Of a DNA stretch of 16,814 nt, positions 6,219-11,794 are shown piece by piece (positions within the stretch are counted from its first letter, which is position 1; the number at the start of each line of letters is the position of its first letter). Where the stretch lies: the NCBI GenBank assembly GCA_964393815.1, contig CAYMUP010000020.1, forward strand, positions 1-16,814, read 5' to 3'. This DNA is from JAGXIT01 sp964393815 (GTDB taxonomy: Bacteria > Patescibacteriota > Saccharimonadia > Saccharimonadales > UBA4665). The notes under the pieces were generated by a model. It saw only the letters and a program-made list of their open reading frames with translations, had not been told where the DNA came from and searched no databases. The position numbers were made by a program, and so were the translations under genes.

Positions 6219-6599
6219 ATGGCAGACGTAAAAAAACTCGCCGAAGAACTTACTAAACTAACTGTTCTCGAAGTCAACGAACTCAAGAACGTCCTCAAAG
6301 AAGAGTATGGCATTGAGCCTGCTGCTGCAGCTGTTGCTGTTGCTGGTCCTGCTGCTGGTGACGCTGGCGCAGGTGCCCCAGACGAAAAGTCTGAGTACGA
6401 TGTTAACCTCAAAGACGCTGGCGCACAGAAAGTTGCTGTCATCAAGGCGGTCAAAGAGCTGACTGGTCTTGGTCTTGGTGAGGCAAAAGCCCTTGTCGAC
6501 GGCGCTCCAAAAGTTGTGCTTGAGAAAGCTAGCAAAGACGACGCTGAAGCAGCAAAAAAGGCTCTCGAAGAAGCCGGCGCAACAGTCGAACTCGTCTAA
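6219..6599 (+). CDS. rplL: 50S ribosomal protein L7/L12
   Basis: The 126-aa acidic stalk protein recruits translational GTPases. The N-terminal dimerisation/L10-binding helices (residues 1-32) are followed by an Ala/Gly-rich hinge (about 35-54) and the globular C-terminal domain with the diagnostic KVAVIKAVKELTGLGLGEAK block (about 71-90) and the VEGAPK-like VDGAPK turn, ending in SKDDAEAAKKALEEAGATVEL. AGGAG at 6206-6210 lies 8 bases before ATG 6219. Length and domain order are normal. A strong terminator follows 20 bases after the stop. The short antisense frames here are shadows caused by the biased Ala/Lys/Glu composition. Confidence 0.97.
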   Translation: MADVKKLAEELTKLTVLEVNELKNVLKEEYGIEPAAAAVAVAGPAAGDAGAGAPDEKSEYDVNLKDAGAQKVAVIKAVKELTGLGLGEAKALVDGAPKVVLEKASKDDAEAAKKALEEAGATVELV

Positions 6600-6620
6600 G
6601 TTCACCTGTCTAGCGTGCCG

Positions 6621-6654
6621 AAGAAGCTCCCCTGGGGGGGGCTTCTTTTCTTTT
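6621..6654 (+). terminator. Terminator of the rplJ-rplL operon
   Basis: 6621-6632 pairs with 6636-6647 (12 bp including one G-U), loop 6633-6635, followed by a T-rich tract (6644-6654). GC-rich core with a T tail. Confidence 0.9.
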
Positions 6655-6710
6655 GGTCAGAAATAACACCTACGTTATCCACAACATTCGGTGCCAGATG
6701 GTAAAAAGCT

Positions 6711-6739
6711 TTGACTTGCCAGACCGGCTATGCTACGGT
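6711..6739 (+). promoter_or_regulatory. Promoter of the 169-aa coiled-coil protein gene
   Basis: TTGACT (6711-6716), 17-bp spacer, TACGGT (6734-6739); an alternative -10 TATGCT sits at 6729-6734. It rules out a translation start at 6711. Confidence 0.45.
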
Positions 6740-6794
6740 TAGGGTAAGGTATATTAAAACTGGTGGTGAGAACAGGGAAATAGAAAGAAATACA

Positions 6795-7304
6795 ATGGCA
6801 GACATACAAGACAAGCAAATCAAACGATTACGCGCCCTTATTCAAGAGGCCGAGACAAACCTAGCTGCTGCCAATGAGCTACTCATCAGTCTGGTTGGCG
6901 ACGACGAACACGTCCAGGTCAAATCGACCGAAGAAGTGTTGGGCAAAGTTATCGAAGGCGTTTTTGACGGCCAAAACATGGTCGGCTCTGACGGCAAAAC
7001 CTATCCCGTGCCTGCAAACTACGCTAGCAAATCAAAACTGGTGCAAGGTGACATTTTGAAACTAACCATCGCCGATGACGGCGCCTTTCTCTACAAGCAA
7101 ATCGGCCCAATCCCGCGTAAACAAGTTGTCGGCACACTCAAGCTCGAAGGCGGCCATTACTTTGTCTCTGTTGGTGACAAAGATTTCCGTGTCTTGCTCG
7201 CAAGTGTTACGTACTTCAAAGCCAAGCCAGGCGACCAGGTGAGTGTCAACGTGCCCGAAGACGACGGTCCAGCCGAGTGGGCAGCTCTCGAAGCCGCACT
7301 CTAA
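6795..7304 (+). CDS. Coiled-coil plus beta-rich protein (169 aa), unknown function
   Basis: No named family is assigned, although the sequence has the look of a conserved candidate-phyla protein. From ATG 6795 the product has a helical, probably coiled-coil N-terminus (residues about 5-38, AD-rich heptads ending in LLISLVGDD), then a compact beta-rich domain (about 50-169) with several GD turns: EGVFDGQNMVGSDGKTYPVP, KLVQGDILKLTI, KQIGPIPRK and KPGDQVSVNVPEDD. Such GD-containing strands resemble an OB- or RNA-binding beta barrel, but that is only an impression. The frame extends upstream to 6711, within the promoter, so that start is rejected. Downstream of rplL and its terminator, it has its own promoter. 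The C-terminus ends in an acidic Ala-rich helix. Expression alongside ribosomal genes would be consistent with a translation- or transcription-related role. Confidence 0.8.
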   Translation: MADIQDKQIKRLRALIQEAETNLAAANELLISLVGDDEHVQVKSTEEVLGKVIEGVFDGQNMVGSDGKTYPVPANYASKSKLVQGDILKLTIADDGAFLYKQIGPIPRKQVVGTLKLEGGHYFVSVGDKDFRVLLASVTYFKAKPGDQVSVNVPEDDGPAEWAALEAAL

Positions 7305-7363
7305 ACTCGGTTACTTATATATAAACTCTTTTTAACCTTACGTTTATAGAGGTAATTAAACAT

Positions 7364-7690
7364 ATGCAAAAAACGATACTACCCGACAAACCAAACTTAA
7401 CAGATCTACAGAGCTTTGTCGCAGCTAAATGCAAAGAGCGGGGCTGGGACAAGCGCAGTGACGTCGAAAAGGTGATGTTTTTGACTGAAGAAGTTGGTGA
7501 AATCGCCAAAGAGGTCAGAAAACACGCCGGGACTTTTGGCTACGCAAGGCCCGCAACACCCGATGACCTTGCAGGCGAACTCATAGACGCCTTAAACTAT
7601 CTCCTTGACCTTGCCAATAGTAATAATATCGACCTAGATGCGGCATTTCGTGCTAAATGGCGTGCTACTGATTCTCGTCACTGGAGCTAG
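7364..7690 (+). CDS. MazG-type nucleotide pyrophosphohydrolase
   Basis: All-alpha NTP pyrophosphohydrolase of the MazG / dCTP-pyrophosphatase superfamily, which converts (d)NTPs to (d)NMP and pyrophosphate and cleans or balances the nucleotide pool. In the 108 residues, the Mg-binding EExxE motif is LTEEVGEIAKE (Glu42, Glu43, Glu46) and the second half is GELIDALNYLLDLA (Glu72, Asp75), the usual two-helix metal site. It is a single-domain form, as in small MazG-like proteins, unlike the two-domain E. coli MazG. GAGGT at 7350-7354 lies about 9 bases before ATG 7364. The TAG stop (7688-7690) overlaps the stop of the convergent minus-strand frame. With dcd, tmk-thyX and tdk nearby it could make dCMP or dUMP, but its substrate cannot be read from sequence. 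Confidence 0.85.
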   Translation: MQKTILPDKPNLTDLQSFVAAKCKERGWDKRSDVEKVMFLTEEVGEIAKEVRKHAGTFGYARPATPDDLAGELIDALNYLLDLANSNNIDLDAAFRAKWRATDSRHWS

Positions 7691-7905
7691 AGGCTTGATA
7701 CCTTTCCAAAAAGCTGCACGGCTTCGGGCGCAGTTGGTTTCACTCCAGAAAGGGCATCACAGCCAAAAATACCGGCTCCAACGAGCGCACTCGCAGCAAT
7801 GGTACCACTTAAAACTTGCATAATTGTTTCATGGGGAGTGATTGCTATGAGGTCAGCCGCAGCGACTAGACTTCCGACCGCGGTATCGAAGCGCCTCTGA
7901 CACAA
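7687..7905 (-). CDS. Possible small hydrophobic protein (72 aa or 44 aa)
   Basis: Unrecognised minus-strand frame that would start at TTG 7905, 7 bases after the stop of the 165-aa gene upstream, or at ATG 7821 (44 aa). It has a hydrophobic stretch of about 21 residues (MQVLSGTIAASALVGAGIFG) consistent with one membrane segment, followed by a short polar tail. Its stop codon overlaps the mazG-like stop on the opposite strand. The non-ATG start and absent ribosome-binding site make it uncertain; position behind another minus-strand gene is the main support. Confidence 0.35.
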   Translation of the reverse strand: MCQRRFDTAVGSLVAAADLIAITPHETIMQVLSGTIAASALVGAGIFGCDALSGVKPTAPEAVQLFGKVSSL

Positions 7906-7911
7906 GACATG

Positions 7912-8409
7912 CTAATGCCTTTCGGCAATAGCATCTGCACATGCCTTAACAAGCAGGATATTTGATGAGGAAACTATATGTTCACGGAACTTGCATACAA
8001 GTACTGCGCGAGCAGTAGCGGCATGACAACGTATATCCCATATTTCTTCCGTCTCAGCCCCCGCGTCAAGCTCAATAAGCGGAAAGTTATAGCTCATGCG
8101 CAATCTTGGTAAATGTCTATCCCACGTGTCTCGAACGAGCGCAACTCTTTCTGGCTGGCCAGGCAAAAAGACCGTTGTTTCATTTTTTTTGCTCTGCCTG
8201 TCCCTAAAACTTGTCGACACTATTCTTTGGGGCCCAAGAGAATCATTTCTTAACTCTAAACGCTTCGACCCGGTAATAGCCAAGACGTCCCCTAGCACCT
8301 CCGGGTCAACTCCAACGCCCAAATTATTAAAAACTAACTGAACAGCTTCGTCTGTTCGCAGGACACTCCCATAAGCCTCAACTGGTACGTAATCGCCGCA
8401 TCTCTTCAT
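7912..8409 (-). CDS. Orphan protein (165 aa), minus strand
   Basis: I do not recognise this protein. The frame runs from ATG 8409 to TAG at 7912. It is soluble, with alternating hydrophobic strands: LPRLRMSYNFPLIELDAG (about residues 99-116) and ATARAVLVCKFREHIV (about 129-144) look like beta or mixed structure; Cys residues are at 4, 127 and 137. No catalytic motif is visible. TTGACA on the minus strand (8433-8438) is a good -35 box, but the best -10 candidates (TAGAAT at 8415-8420, TGAAAT at 8410-8415) are either badly spaced or would put the transcript start inside the gene. It is divergent from tdk, whose start lies 73 bases away, and sits between two nucleotide-metabolism genes. A short overlapping plus-strand frame is considered a shadow. 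Confidence 0.5.
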   Translation of the reverse strand: MKRCGDYVPVEAYGSVLRTDEAVQLVFNNLGVGVDPEVLGDVLAITGSKRLELRNDSLGPQRIVSTSFRDRQSKKNETTVFLPGQPERVALVRDTWDRHLPRLRMSYNFPLIELDAGAETEEIWDIRCHAATARAVLVCKFREHIVSSSNILLVKACADAIAERH

Positions 8410-8466
8410 ATTTCATTCTATGTTATAGTTTTTGTCAAGTACTAGCAAGCCCTAGACTCGTCATCG

Positions 8467-8472
8467 TATACT
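8467..8472 (+). promoter_or_regulatory. -10 box of tdk (leaderless-type)
   Basis: TATACT ends 10 bases before the tdk ATG and no ribosome-binding site is present. The -35 region (TAGCAA near 8443) is weak. The transcript would start at or within a few bases of the ATG. Confidence 0.5.
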
Positions 8473-8482
8473 AGAAGCTACT

Positions 8483-8791
8483 ATGGCTAAGTTATATTTT
8501 CGATACAGTGTGATGAATAGTGGTAAGACAACTAATCTTATGCAAGTGGCGCATAACTATGAAGAGCGTGGCATGACTGTTGCGCTTATGAAACCGCAAA
8601 TTGACACAAAAGGTGACTCACAGGTAGTTTCTCGACTCGGCCTTACGCGGGAAGTAGATATACTGCTGAACCCACAGGAACTGCCATCAAAGCTGCTACA
8701 GAAATACCCTGAGACTGACTGTGTTTTGATAGATGAAGCTCAGTTTTTGAGCCCAGAGCAGGTAGACGACCTCTTTTGGTACGCCGTGAAA
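8483..8791 (+). CDS. tdk: Thymidine kinase (TK1 type), 3' part lost in assembly gap
   Basis: Phosphorylates thymidine (and deoxyuridine) to the monophosphate with ATP, the salvage entry to dTMP. The first 103 residues are visible: YFRY followed by the P-loop VMNSGKTT (10-17), the HNYEERGM segment (24-31), a KPQIDT stretch (38-42), and the Walker B-like VLIDEAQFL (81-89). The leading P-loop glycine usual in this family (GxMNSGK) is Ser9 here. At 8792 the frame runs into 100 Ns; a full TK1 needs about 80-90 more residues including the lasso and zinc-binding cysteines, more than the gap can hold if it were real length. The residues read after the gap are an artefact. No ribosome-binding site precedes the ATG. 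Confidence 0.92.
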
Positions 8792-8891
8792 NNNNNNNNN
8801 NNNNNNNNNNNNNNNNNNNNNNNNNNNNNNNNNNNNNNNNNNNNNNNNNNNNNNNNNNNNNNNNNNNNNNNNNNNNNNNNNNNNNNNNNNN
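8792..8891. other. Assembly gap of 100 Ns
   Basis: Exactly 100 undetermined bases, the conventional placeholder for a scaffold join of unknown size. It removes the 3' end of tdk and possibly further sequence, including any terminator for the minus-strand gene on the right. Confidence 0.98.
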
Positions 8892-8912
8892 ATAATTCCT
8901 AGAGGCGAGTCT

Positions 8913-9608
8913 TTAGTAGTCCTTTGTTGAATAGATCGTCTGCCCCCATTCATACGGACTCTTGCAGGCTGTTTGTTGAAAGATACCTTCGAGAGACTTG
9001 AAATGAGGTAGTTTAAACAGCTCTTTTGTTGTCATCCAGCGATTTTCACCGTCTTGCCATTTTGCGGTATGGGTTTCATTTTTTGCTCTTCCGGTAAGTA
9101 TTACAAAAAGTTTATCTTCGATAGGATTTGGCCGATCATCTAAAAAGTCATTTTGTCTGTAAAAACCAGCAACTGCCAGATCGGCGAGTAGGTCAGTTTG
9201 TTTATGCAATTCAGCTTGCCCAGTTTTAATAAGATTTTCACCCCACACAGCGGGACCACCAATCACACTCCACAATCCTCGGTAAGGCTGCCTCATTCTT
9301 TCCTGGCACATATACTTATCGTCATCATTAGGATGCCTTACCAGCAGTATTATCGACAATTTGATAGATCTTTTTCTGGCGAGATTGTCACTGCATAGGT
9401 CATTCGCAAATTCTTTTCCTTCTGGGGTGAGTGTATACTTGCCGTCTCCCGTTTTTTGGATAAAGCCAAATCTCTGAAGTTTATGCACGTGGAACTTAAA
9501 AGTGTCACTTTCGTGGCCAGACTCTCGCATCAGCTCTGAAAACCTCAAAGCTTCTGCATGCCGAAGCTTTTCCAAAATTAGGTACTGGACCTTGTGTAAA
9601 CTTGACAT
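8913..9608 (-). CDS. Winged-helix / Nudix-like putative transcription regulator
   Basis: The 231-aa protein starts at ATG 9608. Residues 1-75 form a winged-helix DNA-binding domain (helix FSELMRESG 23-31, recognition-type helix TFKFHVHKLQRFGFI 36-50, and a wing with TGDGKYTLTPEG 53-64). Residues about 83-220 have the Nudix fold. The Nudix box aligns in spacing to Gx5Ex7REUxEExGU from Gly118 and Glu124, but the REUxEExG core reads AELHKQTD (132-139): Arg, both catalytic Glu residues and the Gly are replaced. It is therefore probably a non-hydrolysing ligand sensor, comparable in idea to NrtR (Nudix plus wHTH, opposite order). It is divergent from a deoxyribosyltransferase-like gene and next to tdk. 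A palindrome overlaps its start codon, suggesting autoregulation. The ligand is unknown. Confidence 0.8.
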   Translation of the reverse strand: MSSLHKVQYLILEKLRHAEALRFSELMRESGHESDTFKFHVHKLQRFGFIQKTGDGKYTLTPEGKEFANDLCSDNLARKRSIKLSIILLVRHPNDDDKYMCQERMRQPYRGLWSVIGGPAVWGENLIKTGQAELHKQTDLLADLAVAGFYRQNDFLDDRPNPIEDKLFVILTGRAKNETHTAKWQDGENRWMTTKELFKLPHFKSLEGIFQQTACKSPYEWGQTIYSTKDY

Positions 9609-9622
9609 AATAACATTATTAT
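9607..9622. promoter_or_regulatory. Palindrome over the regulator start codon
   Basis: ATAATAA-CA-TTATTAT, a 7+2+7 dyad, covers the ATG of the minus-strand regulator and overlaps its -10 box. It is well placed for autorepression, though AT-rich dyads are common by chance. Confidence 0.4.
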
Positions 9623-9623
9623 A
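9618..9623 (-). promoter_or_regulatory. -10 box of the wHTH/Nudix gene (leaderless-type)
   Basis: A consensus TATAAT on the minus strand ends 9 bases before the ATG at 9608. There is no ribosome-binding site and no good -35; the -35 position (about 9641-9646) lies in the next dyad, which would suit an activator or repressor site. Confidence 0.5.
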
Positions 9624-9640
9624 TCACTCATTAGTATTTT

Positions 9641-9658
9641 AGGGTAGCATATTACCCT
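9641..9658. promoter_or_regulatory. Inverted repeat AGGGTA-n6-TACCCT
   Basis: A perfect 6+6 bp dyad with a 6-bp spacer (18 bp total) in the middle of the divergent intergenic region, at the -35 position of the minus-strand regulator. A typical size and place for a wHTH dimer operator. Confidence 0.45.
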
Positions 9659-9684
9659 GGATTCAAAGCATGCAGTACTCAATA

Positions 9685-9696
9685 CTGTTGCAACAG
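9685..9696. promoter_or_regulatory. Perfect 12-bp palindrome CTGTTGCAACAG
   Basis: A perfect palindrome, 28 bases upstream of the deoxyribosyltransferase-like gene. It could be a second operator for the divergent pair. No sequence identity with the 9641 dyad, so they may serve different proteins. Confidence 0.4.
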
Positions 9697-9724
9697 AACT
9701 TAGTAATAGAAGGAGGTTGGTACA

Positions 9725-10141
9725 ATGTTTAAAATTGAAAAAAGAAAATTATATGTGGGTTGTTCACTTACCCATGCACCCGAAAGTTTTAGAAATGATG
9801 TCGAGCATGTCAAAGAGACACTTTCTAAGGATTGGGAGGTAATGCAGTTTTTAGGTCTAACCGCCGGAACAGCCGCCGACGTTTATAATTATGATATACG
9901 AAATAATGTTGCAACGTGCGGGGCTTTCCTTGCCATCGTCGATCTCCCGAGTCTCGGCCTGGGCTACGAAATTGGCGCTGCAGTCGAAAGATATAATAAG
10001 CCAGTCCTTTTAACAGCGCATCGTGATGCAAAAGTTTCTCGACTCATTATTGGAATTACGGAAGAGCATCCGACCGTATCATTCGCCCCTTACGAGAACA
10101 TGTTAACCGACGTGCCTATGTTAGTACGGCAGTATCTTTAA
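9725..10141 (+). CDS. Nucleoside 2-deoxyribosyltransferase-like protein
   Basis: The 138-aa product fits the nucleoside 2-deoxyribosyltransferase / DNPH1 superfamily, whose members swap or hydrolyse the base on deoxyribonucleosides or their monophosphates. Visible features: N-terminal strand KLYVGCSLTHAP (8-19), the FLGLTAGTAADVYNYDI segment (42-58), the strand and acid site FLAIVDLPSLGLGYEIGAA (68-86) with Asp73 and the presumed catalytic Glu82, then a KPVLLTAH strand (92-99). AGGAGG at 9711-9716, 8 bases before ATG 9725, is the clearest ribosome-binding site in this part of the window. Divergent from the wHTH/Nudix regulator and near tdk, it would supply or recycle deoxyribose units. Whether it acts on nucleosides or nucleotides cannot be decided. 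Confidence 0.75.
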   Translation: MFKIEKRKLYVGCSLTHAPESFRNDVEHVKETLSKDWEVMQFLGLTAGTAADVYNYDIRNNVATCGAFLAIVDLPSLGLGYEIGAAVERYNKPVLLTAHRDAKVSRLIIGITEEHPTVSFAPYENMLTDVPMLVRQYL

Positions 10142-10192
10142 GGCTACGTCACGGTTTGCGGCGTAAATGAAGGATCGATGCAGATCATAGAA

Positions 10193-10209
10193 ATTGTAAT
10201 AACTACAAT
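10193..10209. promoter_or_regulatory. Dyad ATTGTA-n5-TACAAT upstream of dnaX
   Basis: A 6+6 bp inverted repeat with a 5-base spacer, 39 bases upstream of the dnaX ATG and just upstream of its -10 box. Possible operator; chance cannot be excluded. Confidence 0.3.
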
Positions 10210-10231
10210 CTGGTATAGAGCCGAGATCAGA

Positions 10232-10237
10232 TATAAT
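10232..10237 (+). promoter_or_regulatory. -10 box of dnaX (leaderless-type)
   Basis: A perfect TATAAT ends 10 bases before the dnaX ATG. No ribosome-binding site lies in between. The -35 position (about 10209-10214) shows no consensus. Confidence 0.5.
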
Positions 10238-10247
10238 TAAAGCTGAA

Positions 10248-11756
10248 ATGGGGAAGGCACTATATCGGAAGTACCGTTCGCGGTCGCTCGAGGAGATCGT
10301 CGGGCAAGAGCACATCGTAGACACACTGCGAAGTGCGCTTAAAAGCGACCGTGTGAGCCATGCATACCTACTAACTGGTCCGAGGGGTACGGGAAAGACA
10401 TCTATCGCCCGTATCTTAGCTCACGAAATCAACGGTCTAGAGTATACCGATGAACCACACCTCGACATTATCGAAATAGACGCCGCCAGCAACCGACGAA
10501 TCGACGAAATTCGCGATCTGCGCGAGCGAGTGGCGACGGCGCCAGCAAGCGCAAAATATAAGGTCTATATCATCGATGAGGTGCATATGCTGACCAAAGA
10601 AGCCTTCAATGCGCTTTTAAAAACGCTCGAGGAGCCCCCAGCCCACGTCGTTTTCATCTTGGCCACCACCGAAGCGCACAAACTGCCAGAGACTATCATC
10701 AGCCGCACGCAGCGCTACAGCTTTCAGCCGGTGGCCCTAGACAAAGTTGTGGCGCACCTACAATCAATCGCCAAGCAAGAGAAAATAGCCATTTCGGATG
10801 ACGCGCTGCAACTCATTGCTGAGCACGGAGAGGGTAGCTTCCGTGACAGCATCAGTTTGCTTGACCAGGCTAGCACGAGCGCAAACCAAGTGGGACTAGC
10901 AGAGATAGAGCAGCTCCTTGGCAGACCTCCTGCAGAAAGCATTGCGAGCCTTGAGACAGCGGTGAGCAAGCAAGACGCCGCAGAGATCTTAAGCCTTTTG
11001 ACTGGACTGTACGCCCAAGGGTTCGAAGCCGCCATGATAGCCGTGCAGCTCAGCAAACTTCTTCGCTCACGCGTCATCGATAAATCTGCCAGTCCCGCCA
11101 CTTTCGCACTTTTACGCCAGCTGTTGGCCGTACCGGGCGCTCACAACCCGCGGCATATGCTTGAACTTTGCTTGCTTGAAGCTAGCTTTGTGCCCGCAGA
11201 ATCCGCCCTTCAACCCCGTATCCAACCTGCAGCAGAGACTAAACCTGCTAGCGCCAAAAAACAAAATGAAGTAAAGACCGCCTCTGTTGGAAATGATATC
11301 CCAGGTGAAAAAGCTGCTTCAAACTCCCTAAAACCACAGCCAACTGAAACCGCAGTAGAGCAACCCGAGCCAATTTCAGAAAAACCAGATACCTCAGCCG
11401 ATTCAGCCTCTCCAACAAGGGATTTTAGTGCAGAAGAGCTCTGGCAAGAGGTATTGCAGGATATCAAACAAAAGTACAATACGCTGTACGGTATTGCGCG
11501 TATGGCAAAACCGCGTCTCGAGGCCGACACTATGTCGCTCGAAATGAAATTTGCCTTTCATCTCAAACGCCTCAGCGAAGCTCGAAACCACAAAATCTTG
11601 AGCGACGCACTTTCAAAGCGCCGCGGGCAAGAAACGGCTATAAAACTTCATCTCAAAGAAAAAGATGAGCTGAGAGTAGAAGATAATGCCAACCCCACCG
11701 AAAGTTCACCACTTAGCACCATAAGCAATATCTTCGGCGGCGCTGAACTGATATGA
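10248..11756 (+). CDS. dnaX: DNA polymerase III clamp-loader subunit tau/gamma
   Basis: The AAA+ ATPase of the clamp loader opens the beta clamp; longer tau forms also bind polymerase and DnaB. The 502-aa product shows Walker A GPRGTGKTS (44-52), IEIDAASNRRIDEIRDLRE (75-93), Walker B YIIDEVHML (107-115), NALLKTLEEPP (121-131), sensor 1 FILATTEAHKLP (136-147) and the SRT(Q/R) arginine finger 152-156. The four-cysteine zinc module that normally sits between Walker A and the DxxEIDAAS block is absent: only a short INGLEYTDEPH linker (61-71) remains. After domain III (about 215-325) comes a Pro/Ser/Glu-rich linker (about 325-395) and a C-terminal domain. dnaB follows 38 bases downstream. No convincing frameshift signal for a short gamma form is visible. 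Confidence 0.95.
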   Translation: MGKALYRKYRSRSLEEIVGQEHIVDTLRSALKSDRVSHAYLLTGPRGTGKTSIARILAHEINGLEYTDEPHLDIIEIDAASNRRIDEIRDLRERVATAPASAKYKVYIIDEVHMLTKEAFNALLKTLEEPPAHVVFILATTEAHKLPETIISRTQRYSFQPVALDKVVAHLQSIAKQEKIAISDDALQLIAEHGEGSFRDSISLLDQASTSANQVGLAEIEQLLGRPPAESIASLETAVSKQDAAEILSLLTGLYAQGFEAAMIAVQLSKLLRSRVIDKSASPATFALLRQLLAVPGAHNPRHMLELCLLEASFVPAESALQPRIQPAAETKPASAKKQNEVKTASVGNDIPGEKAASNSLKPQPTETAVEQPEPISEKPDTSADSASPTRDFSAEELWQEVLQDIKQKYNTLYGIARMAKPRLEADTMSLEMKFAFHLKRLSEARNHKILSDALSKRRGQETAIKLHLKEKDELRVEDNANPTESSPLSTISNIFGGAELI

Positions 11757-11794
11757 TATTTGAACACCGACTTTTTAAGTAAACAACTACCATA

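Noticed and set aside
6212..6605. Two minus-strand frames over rplL
   Set aside because: Antisense to a certain ribosomal protein; open only because of its biased Ala/Lys/Glu codon content.
11250..11270. A6 run in dnaX as a programmed frameshift site
   Set aside because: Only six A's, reading phase does not match the A AAA AAG type heptamer, and no downstream stem was evident.
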